From Fulvivirga lutimaris (GTDB lineage: Bacteria > Bacteroidota > Bacteroidia > Cytophagales > Cyclobacteriaceae): a stretch of DNA of 41,935 bases. The stretch is taken from positions 1 through 41,935 of the forward strand of contig NZ_SMLV01000417.1 in assembly GCF_009711525.1 (NCBI RefSeq). The letters are read 5' to 3'. The notes under the pieces were generated by a model. That model was not told where the DNA came from. It was given only the letters and a program-made list of their open reading frames with translations, and made no database searches. Within the stretch, counting starts at the first letter, position 1. Each line of letters opens with the position of its first letter. The translations under genes were made by a program, and so were the position numbers. Of this stretch, positions 7,904 to 16,958 are shown in pieces.

Positions 7904-9766
7904 ATGTTTTCAGAATACGATGTGATAGTAGTAGGAGCAGGACATGCCGGATGTGAAGCCGCTCATGCCGCTGCTAAAATGGGTTCAAAAGTTCTATTGG
8001 TAACAATGAACATGAACACCATTGCCCAAATGTCCTGCAATCCAGCTATGGGTGGAATTGCCAAAGGGCAAATTGTAAGAGAAATAGATGCATTGGGAGG
8101 TATGTCTGGAATAATCTCAGATTTATCCATGATACAGTTTCGCATGCTTAATATGTCAAAAGGGCCTGCCATGTGGAGTCCCCGTACACAAAATGACAGA
8201 ATGAAGTTTGCCGAAGAGTGGAGATTAGCTCTTGAAAGAACACCTAATGTAGACTTTTGGCAAGAAATGGCTACTGGAATACTTGTTGAAAACAATAAGG
8301 TTGTAGGTATTACTACTTCTTTAGGCCTGGAAATAAAGGCAAAGTCAGTTGTTCTAACTAATGGAACATTCCTAAACGGAATCATTCATATAGGTGAAAA
8401 GCAATTTGGAGGTGGTAGAACAGGCGAAAGAGCGGCAAAGGGAATTACTGAACAGTTGACTAAACTAGGCTTTGAAGCAGGAAGAATGAAGACAGGAACT
8501 CCTCCAAGAGTAGACAGCAGAAGCCTGGATTATACCAAAATGGAAGAACAGAAAGGTGACGAGAAACCAGGTAAATTCTCCTATACAGATACCAAACCAT
8601 TATCTGAGCAGAGGAGTTGTTATATAACCTATACCAATAATGAAGTACATGAAACACTTCAAACTGGTTTTGACAAGTCGCCAATGTTTAATGGCAGGAT
8701 TCAGGGAATAGGCCCAAGGTATTGCCCTTCTATTGAAGATAAAATAAACAGGTTTGCTGAAAGAGAACGTCATCAGATTTTCGTTGAGCCTGAAGGCTGG
8801 AACACCGTAGAGATATATGTCAATGGCTTTTCTACCTCTTTACCTGAAGATGTACAATACGAATCATTGAAAAAGATACCCGGCTTTGAGAATGTTAAGA
8901 TGTTCAGACCTGGCTATGCTATTGAATACGACTACTTTCCACCGACACAACTAAGCCTGACTTTAGAAACCAAGTTGATTGAAAACCTGTACTTTGCTGG
9001 ACAAATCAATGGTACCACAGGTTATGAAGAAGCCGCATGTCAAGGTCTAATGGCCGGCATTAATGCTCATAATAAAGTGCATGGCAAAGAACCATTTACT
9101 CTTAAAAGATCTGAGGCATATATAGGTGTACTAATAGATGACCTAATTAACAAAGGTACAGATGAACCTTACAGAATGTTTACGTCAAGAGCTGAGTTCA
9201 GAATACTATTAAGGCAGGATAATGCCGATATCAGATTAACAGAAAAAGGGCACAGTCTCGGTCTTGCTGATGATAACAGACTGAACAATGTATTCGATAA
9301 AAAGAATGCACTAGATGCTCTTCTAAATGACCTCCACCAAAAGCGCGTAGAACCCTCCGTTTCTAATGACGTATTGCAAGATTTAAATACCGCCACATTA
9401 AAGCAGAGGGTTCCCGTAATTAATATTTTAAAACGACCTGAAGTTAATATTCAACACCTTAAAGAGCTCAACCCAGAACTCAACTCTTACTTATCTAAGT
9501 ATGATAATGACATCTTACAACAAGCAGAGATAGCTGTTAAGTACGAAACCTACATTGAAAAGGAACGCCTACTTGCAGAAAAGATGGAGTCATTGGAGGA
9601 CAAAAAGATCAGAAACAACTTTGACTATAACGAAATCAAAGCGCTTTCATCGGAAGGCAGACAGAAGCTTATACACATTAAACCCAGTACAATCGGACAA
9701 GCCAGTAGAATCAGCGGTGTATCACCATCTGATATTTCTATTCTAATGGTATATTTATCAAAATAA
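7904..9766 (+). CDS. mnmG: MnmG, tRNA U34 carboxymethylaminomethyl-modifying enzyme
   Basis: A 620-residue FAD protein, full length for the family. The N-terminus has the dinucleotide-binding motif VVGAGHAGCEAA (GxGxxG at 11-16). The family signatures CNPAMGGIAKG, RMKTGTPPRVD and a second FAD contact around YFAGQINGTTGYEEA are present, and the C-terminal helical domain that binds MnmE/tRNA ends in ISGVSPSDISILMVYL. With MnmE it installs the cmnm5 group at U34 of several tRNAs, in the cytoplasm. mnmG (gidA) lies next to the replication origin in many bacteria, in keeping with the parS pair just before it and the origin 2.6 kb after it. Unusually, it is transcribed towards that origin. The methyltransferase gene follows after 2 bases. 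Confidence 0.97.
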   Translation: MFSEYDVIVVGAGHAGCEAAHAAAKMGSKVLLVTMNMNTIAQMSCNPAMGGIAKGQIVREIDALGGMSGIISDLSMIQFRMLNMSKGPAMWSPRTQNDRMKFAEEWRLALERTPNVDFWQEMATGILVENNKVVGITTSLGLEIKAKSVVLTNGTFLNGIIHIGEKQFGGGRTGERAAKGITEQLTKLGFEAGRMKTGTPPRVDSRSLDYTKMEEQKGDEKPGKFSYTDTKPLSEQRSCYITYTNNEVHETLQTGFDKSPMFNGRIQGIGPRYCPSIEDKINRFAERERHQIFVEPEGWNTVEIYVNGFSTSLPEDVQYESLKKIPGFENVKMFRPGYAIEYDYFPPTQLSLTLETKLIENLYFAGQINGTTGYEEAACQGLMAGINAHNKVHGKEPFTLKRSEAYIGVLIDDLINKGTDEPYRMFTSRAEFRILLRQDNADIRLTEKGHSLGLADDNRLNNVFDKKNALDALLNDLHQKRVEPSVSNDVLQDLNTATLKQRVPVINILKRPEVNIQHLKELNPELNSYLSKYDNDILQQAEIAVKYETYIEKERLLAEKMESLEDKKIRNNFDYNEIKALSSEGRQKLIHIKPSTIGQASRISGVSPSDISILMVYLSK

Positions 9767-9768
9767 AA

Positions 9769-10653
9769 ATGCTAGAAACTCTTGAAAGCTGCCCATCATG
9801 TGGGCATCAATCATACCACTCATACATAAAGTGTAAAGATTTCACTGTAACTCAAGAGGAATTTGAAATAGTAATGTGTGACAATTGCACCTTGCTATTT
9901 ACGAATCCAAGACCAACAGCTAAACACCTTGGTAGATATTATGAGTCAGAAGAGTACATTTCTCATACTAACACAGCCACCAATATTATAGGCATCATTT
10001 ATAAAGCTGTAAGATCAATTGCCCTTAAGTCAAAAGTTAAGCTCATTAATAAAGCTAGTACCAAAGGAACGCTACTTGACTATGGCTGTGGAACGGGGCA
10101 TTTCCTGACTCAGGCAAACAAAGCTGGCTGGCAAATAACAGGGATCGAACCCAGTGAATCAGCCAGAGCCAATCTCGATGAAAATATAAAGAGTAATGTT
10201 TATACTGACATTAATCAATTAAAAAAAGATGTAAAGTACAATGTCATCACCTTGTGGCACGTACTGGAACACATATCGGATTTAAAACATACCTTAAATC
10301 TACTTGTCGCTAAACTAGCAGATAATGGTAAGTTGATCGTTGCTGTTCCAAACCCTGACAGCTATGACGCCAAAGTGTATGAAAGCTATTGGGCCGCTTA
10401 TGATGTGCCAAGACACTTGTATCATTTCACACAAAAAAGTCTAGCACAATTATTGGAAAGTATGAGTCTTAAAATTGATTATACCCTACCAATGAAGTTT
10501 GACGCTTTCTATGTTTCTTTGCTTAGCGAAAAGTATAAAAGAGGTAGGTCAAATTACTTTAATTCATTCATAAATGGCTATAAATCAAATAGTTACGCTA
10601 AAGCAAATGATAATAATTACTCGAGCTTGATCTACATTATTAGCAAAAAATGA
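9769..10653 (+). CDS. Class I SAM-dependent methyltransferase with N-terminal zinc ribbon
   Basis: A 294-residue protein. The N-terminus has two Cys pairs (C8/C11 and C37/C40), a likely zinc ribbon, followed by LLFTNPRP, a combination common in Bacteroidota methyltransferases of the Methyltransf_23 type. The SAM-binding motif LLDYGCGTGHFL is at about 102-114, with VITLWHVLEHISD as the post-motif region. The substrate is not apparent. These proteins are often linked to cell-envelope or O-antigen sugars, but here the neighbours are mnmG and an Ig-like lipoprotein, giving no clear lead. It begins 2 bases after the mnmG stop and overlaps the next gene by 4 bases (ATGA), so it is part of the same transcript. 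Confidence 0.85.
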   Translation: MLETLESCPSCGHQSYHSYIKCKDFTVTQEEFEIVMCDNCTLLFTNPRPTAKHLGRYYESEEYISHTNTATNIIGIIYKAVRSIALKSKVKLINKASTKGTLLDYGCGTGHFLTQANKAGWQITGIEPSESARANLDENIKSNVYTDINQLKKDVKYNVITLWHVLEHISDLKHTLNLLVAKLADNGKLIVAVPNPDSYDAKVYESYWAAYDVPRHLYHFTQKSLAQLLESMSLKIDYTLPMKFDAFYVSLLSEKYKRGRSNYFNSFINGYKSNSYAKANDNNYSSLIYIISKK

Positions 10654-12386
10654 GAAGAATATTAAAGCAAGCATTTTACGTAGGCCTATTTATAACCTCT
10701 ATACAGTGTGCCAACCAAACTGCACCGACTGGAGGACCCAGAGATGAAGACCCACCTGAACTCGTAACTTCAAATCCTTCCAATGAAGAACTTAACGTTT
10801 CAACCCAATCAATCACTTTCGAGTTTAATGAATATATTAAGCCCAACACAGCCAAAGAGCAAATCATAATTACTCCAAGATTAACGCAGGAGTACGAAGT
10901 CAATGTTAAAAAAGACAGGCTCATCATTGAACTTTCTGAACCTCTCTCGGAAAACACCACATATACAATTAATATAAGAGAAGCTGTGCAAGATATTACA
11001 GAAAGCAATCCACCTGATAATTTAAAAATAGCTTTTAGTACAGGTGCTTTTCTGGATTCGCTTAGTATAACAGGTGTTATCAATAATCAACTTACCAACC
11101 AATTTGTAGATGACTATAGTATTTACCTTTACGATGCCTCTGATACTCTTGACATCTTTAACGGTCCCCCATTATACGTAACAAAGACAAATGAAATAGG
11201 TGAGTACCTTTTAGAAAATCTAAAATCAGCCACTTACAACCTATTTGCCCTTAAGGATAAAAACAAAAATTTTATCGCTGATGTAAAATCAGAATCCTAT
11301 GGTTTCTATTCTAGTCCTATAGTTTTAGATAGTAGCAACAATAATGTGGACTTTACAATTCAAAAATTAGATGTCAGGCCAATAGAACAAATCAGTGCAC
11401 GACAAAATGGAACTACATACGAAATCAAATACAATAAAAATCTTAAATCGTATAATCTAGAGTTTTTAGACTCAGTCGAAATATTCAGCTCTTTCACTGA
11501 TGAATACCAGAGCACCTTAAGAATTTACAACCCTCAGAACATTCAGGACAGTCTATTGACATTTATCCATATTACTGATTCTGTCAACAACAGTTCTATC
11601 GACACTGTTTTTGTGAGATTTGAGGAGACCTCACGAAGTCCTTTAGACTTTATAGCCAATTCAACGTTAGAAAAGGTATTTGTTAATGAACCTATTATTA
11701 AATCCTCACTTACATTCAGTAAACCTATTGCAACATTGAACACGGATTCATTATATGTATATATAGATTCATTGACTATCATTAGACCAGACTCTAGTCA
11801 TCTACAATGGAACTATTCAAAAGATAAACTAGAGATAAACATGCCATTAGATCCTAGTCTCTTTTCGTCATCCTCAGAAACCGCCAAACCGCCTACTTCT
11901 GCACCCAAACAGAAGCTAGTTAAACCTGACAGTTTATTAACGAGCGATAGCACAAAACAAGAGCCTCCCAAACCAGATCTAAAACCTCATCTATACTTTG
12001 GTTTTGGAACGTTCATTAGTCCTGAAGCAGACACTGCGAAAATCATGAAGAAAGAATTAAGTTTTACAAAGCCCGATGCTTATGGAATAATGCTTGTCGA
12101 AGTAGAAACCTCTAAGACCTCCTATATTGTTCAACTGCTGAATAAAAACAACGAGGTAGTAGACAGTAAGAAAAATCTTAAAAAATTTTCGTTTATCAAC
12201 GTGCCACCAGGAGATTATAAACTCAGAGTTCTTATTGACAGCAATCATAATGGTGAATGGGATCCTGGAAATATTTTAGAAAAACGCGACCCAGAACCAG
12301 TTATCTTTTATCTTAATTCAGAAGAAAAAGATCTCCTAACCATAAGAGCTAACTGGGAACTTGGTCCTAACATAATTAAATTTTAG
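10650..12386 (+). CDS. Ig-like (SbsA-type) domain lipoprotein
   Basis: A 578-residue surface lipoprotein. The signal ends at SIQC with Cys 20, and the mature protein begins with ANQTAPTGGPRDEDPPELV, a start shared by a family of Bacteroidota Ig-like-domain proteins. Residues about 35-125 form the SbsA Ig-like domain (ITFEFNEYIKP, YTINI), followed by a carboxypeptidase-regulatory-like beta domain (GEYLLENLKSATYNLFALKD). A Pro/Lys-rich linker lies at about 410-450. A second short beta domain near the C-terminus (INVPPGDYKLRVLIDSNHNGEWDPG) resembles a calcium-binding loop. The function is unknown; envelope location is inferred. Its stop codon directly abuts the first DnaA box of the putative origin. 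It is the last gene of the 2.9-12.4 kb run. Confidence 0.82.
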   Translation: MRRILKQAFYVGLFITSIQCANQTAPTGGPRDEDPPELVTSNPSNEELNVSTQSITFEFNEYIKPNTAKEQIIITPRLTQEYEVNVKKDRLIIELSEPLSENTTYTINIREAVQDITESNPPDNLKIAFSTGAFLDSLSITGVINNQLTNQFVDDYSIYLYDASDTLDIFNGPPLYVTKTNEIGEYLLENLKSATYNLFALKDKNKNFIADVKSESYGFYSSPIVLDSSNNNVDFTIQKLDVRPIEQISARQNGTTYEIKYNKNLKSYNLEFLDSVEIFSSFTDEYQSTLRIYNPQNIQDSLLTFIHITDSVNNSSIDTVFVRFEETSRSPLDFIANSTLEKVFVNEPIIKSSLTFSKPIATLNTDSLYVYIDSLTIIRPDSSHLQWNYSKDKLEINMPLDPSLFSSSSETAKPPTSAPKQKLVKPDSLLTSDSTKQEPPKPDLKPHLYFGFGTFISPEADTAKIMKKELSFTKPDAYGIMLVEVETSKTSYIVQLLNKNNEVVDSKKNLKKFSFINVPPGDYKLRVLIDSNHNGEWDPGNILEKRDPEPVIFYLNSEEKDLLTIRANWELGPNIIKF

Positions 12387-12395
12387 TGTGGATAA
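12387..12395 (-). promoter_or_regulatory. DnaA box, perfect
   Basis: TGTGGATAA, the exact complement of TTATCCACA, beginning on the first base after the stop codon of the Ig-like lipoprotein gene. Confidence 0.85.
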
Positions 12396-12535
12396 GTAGC
12401 TAGTAACTTGTTGGTAAATTCAAACTTCTTCACACTTACACCGTTATCACTCTATAACAATTAAGGACTGAACATGTAACTTCTATGAACTAACAAGTTA
12501 ACACCAACTTATAAACAATATTAAACGAAATAATA

Positions 12536-12544
12536 TTATCCACA
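12536..12544 (+). promoter_or_regulatory. DnaA box, perfect
   Basis: TTATCCACA, an exact match to the consensus in the middle of the origin region. Confidence 0.87.
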
Positions 12545-12611
12545 AATTTCCAAAGTTATCACCAACTAAACTATAAACATCTATTTATGAGTCACTTATA
12601 TAATTTAATAA

Positions 12612-12620
12612 TGTGGATAA
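12612..12620 (-). promoter_or_regulatory. DnaA box, perfect
   Basis: TGTGGATAA, the exact complement of the consensus, 68 bases from the preceding box and in the opposite orientation to it. Confidence 0.85.
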
Positions 12621-12687
12621 AGAGTAAATAAAGTATACACTTTTCTACACCCATCAAATGCAAACTAATTTTAAATTTCTTTTCCAC

Positions 12688-12696
12688 GTATCCACA
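12688..12696 (+). promoter_or_regulatory. DnaA box, one mismatch, next to unwinding element
   Basis: GTATCCACA differs from the consensus only at the first base. It is the last box before the A/T tract and so the likely loading site for strand opening. Confidence 0.65.
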
Positions 12697-12697
12697 T

Positions 12698-12740
12698 GCT
12701 AATAATTAATAATAATTTATTTAATTAATATATATATTAA
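12698..12740. other. A/T-rich DNA unwinding element candidate
   Basis: After the bases GC at 12698-12699 the rest of this 43-base stretch is A/T only, with TAAT-type triplet periodicity (TAATAATTAATAATAAT) followed by TATATATATT. The triplet pattern beside a DnaA box is reminiscent of DnaA-trio elements, but the match is loose. Confidence 0.6.
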
Positions 12741-12758
12741 AACTACTGTGTAGACATC

Positions 12759-14597
12759 GTGAATAACTCAAGATATCTGATATTAATAATCACCTTATTT
12801 TTGCTTGCCTTACCGGCTTATTCACAGCAAAGTAATGAAGTGCAACTGGCCAATGAATATTATGGCCAGGGTGATTATGTTAAAGCAAAAAAATTATATG
12901 ATGAGCTGGCCAAAGATTTTAGAAACATTCCATTAATCCACAACAATTATTATTTTCTACTCATAGAGTCGCAGGATTTTAATGATGCCAGTAAGTACAT
13001 AAAACGGCTCATAAAAAAGTTTCCAGATAACCTCTACTATAGACTTGACTATGGATTGCTCTTACTGGCTTCTGAAGGTGAGGATAGAGCAAGTGACTAC
13101 TTTGATAATATCATAAGCGATATAAAATTCGACTCTTATCTCACCAGTATTACGGCTGACTATTTTGTCAATAAAAAATTAACGCAGTTTGCAATTAAGA
13201 CTTTTCAGGAGTCTCGAAAGGCATTAAAAAGCCCGTATTCCTTTTCTTTGGAAATGGCCAATATTTACAGGATAATGAATTCGAAAGACTTGATGGTAGA
13301 GGAGTATTTGAACTATGTAAGTCAAAACCCTTCAAATCTGAATTATGTAAAAAATACCCTCCAAAGTTTACTTGCCAAACCAGATGAATTAGAAAGCCTT
13401 GAAAAGCTGCTTTATGATAAAATTCAGCAAAATCCGGAAAGCGAAATTTATGGTGAACTTCTAATATGGGTAAATCTTCAGCAGAAAAATTTTTATGGAG
13501 CTTTTGTTCAGGCCAGGGCCATTGATCGCAGACTAAAATCTGAAGGATCCAGAACTTTGAATATTGGATTGATCGCACTTGATAATGACGACTATAATAA
13601 TGCGATAAAAATATTTACGTATTTAATCAAGACATATCCGGGCTCGCATAATTACATTTTGTCAAAAATGTATTTGATCAGATCTTATGAAAAGAGAGTT
13701 AGGAACACCTATCCAATTGATGAGAGAGAAATTAGAAATCTGATAAATGATTATAACCAATTCATTGCCGAATTGGGCATTACAAGAAATACATTGGAAG
13801 CCCTGCGTAATAAGGCGTTGTTACATGCATTTTATTTAGATGAGAAAGATTCTGCGATAAATATTCTGCAAAAAATTATTGAAACGCCCAGAGCAAGCCC
13901 TGATATTAAGGCTCAATCTAAACTTGATCTTGGAGATATCTATCTTTTGATTGGTGAACCATGGGAATCTACATTGCTCTATTCCCAAGTTGAAAAATCT
14001 AACAAAGACGAAAACCTGGGATATACTGCAAAGCTTAAAAATGCAAAGCTCTCATACTATAAAGGAGATTTTCAACTGGCTGAAGAACATCTTGATATTT
14101 TGAAAGAAGCGACAACAAGAGAAATTGCTAATGACGCTATGTCGCTAAGTTTATTAATAAAAGACAACACCGCGCTTGATACTGCAGAAATTGCTATGAG
14201 ACGCTATTCAGAAATAGAACTTCTACTTTTTCAGAATAAAACCGAGCAAGCAACAGCAGCCATCGATAGCATGATGAAAGAATATGATCACCATTCCTTG
14301 ACCGATGAATTGATATGGTTAAAAGCAGATATTGAAACTAAGCTTGGTCATTTTGATGAATCAATTTCACTGCTCGATAGAATAATTGATAATCACGGCA
14401 CCGACATACTTGGAGATGATGCTTTTTTCGAAAAAGCTGATATTATTGACCGGCAGCTTCACAAAAAGGAGGAAGCTATGGATTTGTATCGCACCTTTCT
14501 AACCAAATATCCTGGAAGTGTCTTTGTGGCTGAAGCCCGTAAAAGATTTAGAGAACTTCGTGGAGATTTTGACAAGCAAGAACAGCTTGTAAACTAA
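12759..14597 (+). CDS. Exported tetratricopeptide-repeat protein
   Basis: A 612-residue protein. Residues 1-22 are a signal peptide (hydrophobic LILIITLFLLALPAYS then Gln). The rest is helical repeats of TPR type: clear units include EVQLANEYYGQGDYVKAKKLYDEL-like (about 27-50), TLNIGLIALDNDDYNNAIKIF, KLDLGDIYLLIGEPWESTLLYSQV and a C-terminal KEEAMDLYRTFLTKYPGS unit resembling YbgF/outer-membrane-assembly TPRs. Probably a periplasmic scaffold; partner unknown. The start is GTG: the frame is closed by a stop 21 bases upstream, no ATG is close, and the signal peptide begins right after it. It is the first gene to the right of the origin and is transcribed away from it, co-directional with replication. 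Confidence 0.82.
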   Translation: MNNSRYLILIITLFLLALPAYSQQSNEVQLANEYYGQGDYVKAKKLYDELAKDFRNIPLIHNNYYFLLIESQDFNDASKYIKRLIKKFPDNLYYRLDYGLLLLASEGEDRASDYFDNIISDIKFDSYLTSITADYFVNKKLTQFAIKTFQESRKALKSPYSFSLEMANIYRIMNSKDLMVEEYLNYVSQNPSNLNYVKNTLQSLLAKPDELESLEKLLYDKIQQNPESEIYGELLIWVNLQQKNFYGAFVQARAIDRRLKSEGSRTLNIGLIALDNDDYNNAIKIFTYLIKTYPGSHNYILSKMYLIRSYEKRVRNTYPIDEREIRNLINDYNQFIAELGITRNTLEALRNKALLHAFYLDEKDSAINILQKIIETPRASPDIKAQSKLDLGDIYLLIGEPWESTLLYSQVEKSNKDENLGYTAKLKNAKLSYYKGDFQLAEEHLDILKEATTREIANDAMSLSLLIKDNTALDTAEIAMRRYSEIELLLFQNKTEQATAAIDSMMKEYDHHSLTDELIWLKADIETKLGHFDESISLLDRIIDNHGTDILGDDAFFEKADIIDRQLHKKEEAMDLYRTFLTKYPGSVFVAEARKRFRELRGDFDKQEQLVN

Positions 14598-14653
14598 AAA
14601 ATAACGTTTGCTAACAGTAATTTTCTTAAATTAACCTCTTTAACTTTTTAGTT

Positions 14654-16417
14654 ATGGAGATGACTCGCTTATTCGAATGTCTTGACTTTCAATTAAAGAA
14701 TGATTCTGTTGAAGATGCTTTCGCTGCAAAGCACAATGGACAATGGAAAAAATATAGCACTCAACAAGTCAAAGATATTGTTAATAGTCTAAGCTCCGGA
14801 CTTTTGGATAGGGGCATTAAAAAGAATGACAAAGTAGGCATTGTTTCTTTTAACAAGCCAGAATGGGTATTTGCTGATTTAGCACTAAGTCAAATAGGTG
14901 CGATCTCTGTGCCTATGTATCCAAACTCAACTTCAGAGGATTATGCATTTATAATAAATGATGCTGAAGTAAAACTCACTTTTTGCGGAGATAAGGAGCT
15001 TTATGATAAACTAGAAATTACTAAAAAATCTATTGATCAGGACTTCAGTATTTATTGCTTCGAAAATATTGGCAATATATTCTGGGAGACTTTGCTGGTT
15101 AAGCCAAGTGACGAACACCTTAAGCAAATAGATAATCTTAGAAATGAAATTGCAAATGAAGACCTTGCAACAATAATTTATACATCAGGAACAACCGGAA
15201 CTCCAAAAGGTGTGATGCTTTCGCACAAAAATATTTTATCCAATTCGATGGCTGTGGCAAGTATCTTTCCAATAAGTGGCAGCGGTTACAGAACATTAAG
15301 TTTTTTACCACTCTGCCATATTTTTGAAAGAACAGCATCTTATGCTTATATGCAAATGGGTATATCGATATACTATGCCGAAAGCATGGATACCATTGGC
15401 GATAACCTTAAGGAAGTAAAGCCTCACTTTTTTGCAACGGTGCCTCGTTTGCTCGAGAAAGTATATGACAAAATTGTGGCCAAGGGTTATGAACTTACAG
15501 GAATAAAAAAGAACCTTTTCTTTTGGGCGTTGAAACTGGGAGATAAATTTGAACCTAATCAGAATTATGGCCTGGGCTACAAGCTACAATTAGCACTAGC
15601 CAATAAAATAATTTTCAGCAAATGGCGTGAGGCATTAGGTGGTAATGTCCAATTTATAGTTTCAGGAGCTGCGGCTCTGCAACCACGTTTAGCACGCGTT
15701 TTTTGGGCAGCGCAAATTCATATACTAGAAGCATATGGTTTAACAGAAACATCTCCGGGAATTAGTTTTACTAGAGATGATGCTCAAGATGTCAGAATCG
15801 GATGCGTTGGGCCCATGCTACCAGAAGTGGAAGTTAAAATAGCCGATGATGGAGAAATTTTGGCCAAAGGGCCGAATATAATGATGGGTTATTACAAACG
15901 GCCAGACGCAACGGCCGAAGCCATTGATAAAGATGGCTGGTTTCATACAGGCGATATCGGTGAAATTGTTGAGGGTAGGTATTTGAAAATTACTGACAGG
16001 AAAAAGGAAATGTTTAAAACATCAGGTGGTAAATACATCGCGCCTCAGCCTGTAGAAAATAAATTCAAAGAATCAGTGCTTATCGAACAGGTCATGGTTG
16101 TTGGAGAAAGTGAAAAATTTCCAGCTGCGCTGGTGGTTCCAGCTTTTGATGCGCTAAAAGATTGGTGCAATAAAAAGGGCATTACTTATACCACGGACAA
16201 AGAGATAATTCTTAATGAAAAAGTGCTTGCAAAATTTGAGCGTGAGAAGGATCGCTATAATTCAGATTTTGCGCAATACGAAAAAATTAAGAAGCTAAAA
16301 TTATTGCCTGAAATATGGACAATTGAAGGAGGTGAACTTACTCCAACGCTTAAACTAAAGCGAAAAAACATCATGTCTAAATACAGCAAAGAAGTATCAG
16401 AAATTTATAGCGAATGA
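14654..16417 (+). CDS. Long-chain acyl-CoA synthetase (AMP-forming)
   Basis: A 587-residue member of the ANL adenylating superfamily, full length, of the FadD15-like long-chain group. The ATP-binding P-loop motif IIYTSGTTGTPKGVMLSH lies at 174-191, the A5 motif is EAYGLTETSPGISF, the adenylate contact is GWFHTGDIGEI, and the hinge DRKKEMFKTSGGKYIAPQ is intact. It activates long-chain fatty acids to acyl-CoA at the membrane using ATP and CoA. It may feed the beta-oxidation operon at 23-29 kb, although it is not in that operon. It overlaps the small kinase gene by 4 bases (ATGA), indicating one transcript. Either ATG of MEM could be the start. Confidence 0.9.
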   Translation: MEMTRLFECLDFQLKNDSVEDAFAAKHNGQWKKYSTQQVKDIVNSLSSGLLDRGIKKNDKVGIVSFNKPEWVFADLALSQIGAISVPMYPNSTSEDYAFIINDAEVKLTFCGDKELYDKLEITKKSIDQDFSIYCFENIGNIFWETLLVKPSDEHLKQIDNLRNEIANEDLATIIYTSGTTGTPKGVMLSHKNILSNSMAVASIFPISGSGYRTLSFLPLCHIFERTASYAYMQMGISIYYAESMDTIGDNLKEVKPHFFATVPRLLEKVYDKIVAKGYELTGIKKNLFFWALKLGDKFEPNQNYGLGYKLQLALANKIIFSKWREALGGNVQFIVSGAAALQPRLARVFWAAQIHILEAYGLTETSPGISFTRDDAQDVRIGCVGPMLPEVEVKIADDGEILAKGPNIMMGYYKRPDATAEAIDKDGWFHTGDIGEIVEGRYLKITDRKKEMFKTSGGKYIAPQPVENKFKESVLIEQVMVVGESEKFPAALVVPAFDALKDWCNKKGITYTTDKEIILNEKVLAKFEREKDRYNSDFAQYEKIKKLKLLPEIWTIEGGELTPTLKLKRKNIMSKYSKEVSEIYSE

Positions 16418-16905
16418 TCATAGGAATTGCAGGTGTTAGCAGATCTGGCAAAACGACTTTAGCAATTTCTTTAAAAGAAAAACTAGGTAATGCGGAAATC
16501 ATCAGTCTTGATGACTATCCTGCCAAAATCGAAAATTTCAAATACATCAAGGATGTCATTGACTGGGAGCATCCATCATCTCTAGATTTCGTAAAAATTA
16601 TTGATGTTGTTCGTGAAGCTGCAACGAAAAACGAGATCATAATAGTTGAGGGGATTTTCCTCTTTCATCATGAAACCTTGAAATCGCTTATTGATAAATT
16701 CATTTATCTAGATCTCGAAAAGGAAGATTTTTTAAAGAGAAAATTGCATGATAATCGTTGGGGTCATATTCCGAATTGGTACCGAGAACATATTTGGCAA
16801 AGTCATTTACTATTTGGGGTTAAGCCCGTTGGTGTTGAAGCCTTTGAGATAAATGCTAATTCAGGCTTTAGCTTTTCAGAACTGCAAGACTATCTGGAAA
16901 AGTAA
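16414..16905 (+). CDS. Uridine-kinase-like P-loop NTPase
   Basis: A 163-residue P-loop kinase with Walker A GVSRSGKT at residues 7-14, ISLDDYPAKI as the region holding the base-accepting Asp, VDWEHPSS-like IDWEHPSSLDF as in uridine/nicotinamide riboside kinases, and EIIIVEGIFLFH as the Walker B-like strand. The size and motifs fit the uridine kinase/NRK superfamily, but the exact substrate cannot be read; a nicotinamide riboside kinase or other small-molecule kinase is possible. Cytoplasmic. Its start overlaps the acyl-CoA synthetase stop, and a bidirectional terminator follows. Confidence 0.72.
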   Translation: MIIGIAGVSRSGKTTLAISLKEKLGNAEIISLDDYPAKIENFKYIKDVIDWEHPSSLDFVKIIDVVREAATKNEIIIVEGIFLFHHETLKSLIDKFIYLDLEKEDFLKRKLHDNRWGHIPNWYREHIWQSHLLFGVKPVGVEAFEINANSGFSFSELQDYLEK

Positions 16906-16916
16906 CAATGAAAATT

Positions 16917-16952
16917 AAAATCCCGATGAAGCTTAATGCGCATCGGGATTTT
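16917..16952. terminator. Bidirectional rho-independent terminator
   Basis: AAAATCCCGATG pairs perfectly with CATCGGGATTTT across a 12-base loop. The A-run on one side and T-run on the other let it serve both the rightward kinase gene and the leftward permease gene that converge here. Confidence 0.85.
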
Positions 16953-16958
16953 AAAAAG

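Larger units (their letters stand above)
12387..12758. other. Probable chromosomal replication origin, oriC
   Basis: A 372-base gene-free region, very AT-rich, containing three perfect DnaA boxes (TTATCCACA) at 12387-12395 (minus), 12536-12544 (plus) and 12612-12620 (minus). A one-mismatch box GTATCCACA lies at 12688-12696. Weaker matches are TTCTTCACA at 12426-12434 and TTTTCCACG at 12680-12688. The rightmost box is followed at once by about 45 bases of almost pure A/T, a natural unwinding element. parS sites and mnmG, usual origin neighbours, lie within 5 kb. dnaA is not adjacent, which is common outside Firmicutes and Proteobacteria. My hand count of plus-strand G and C gives 33 to 45 at 11101-11340 and 44 to 44 at 13021-13260, in the direction expected for a skew change but too small to prove it. 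Confidence 0.85.

Noticed and set aside
12680-12696. Half-match to parS (TTTCCACGTATCCACA) within the origin
   Set aside because: Only the left half agrees with parS; the right half is better explained as a near-perfect DnaA box.
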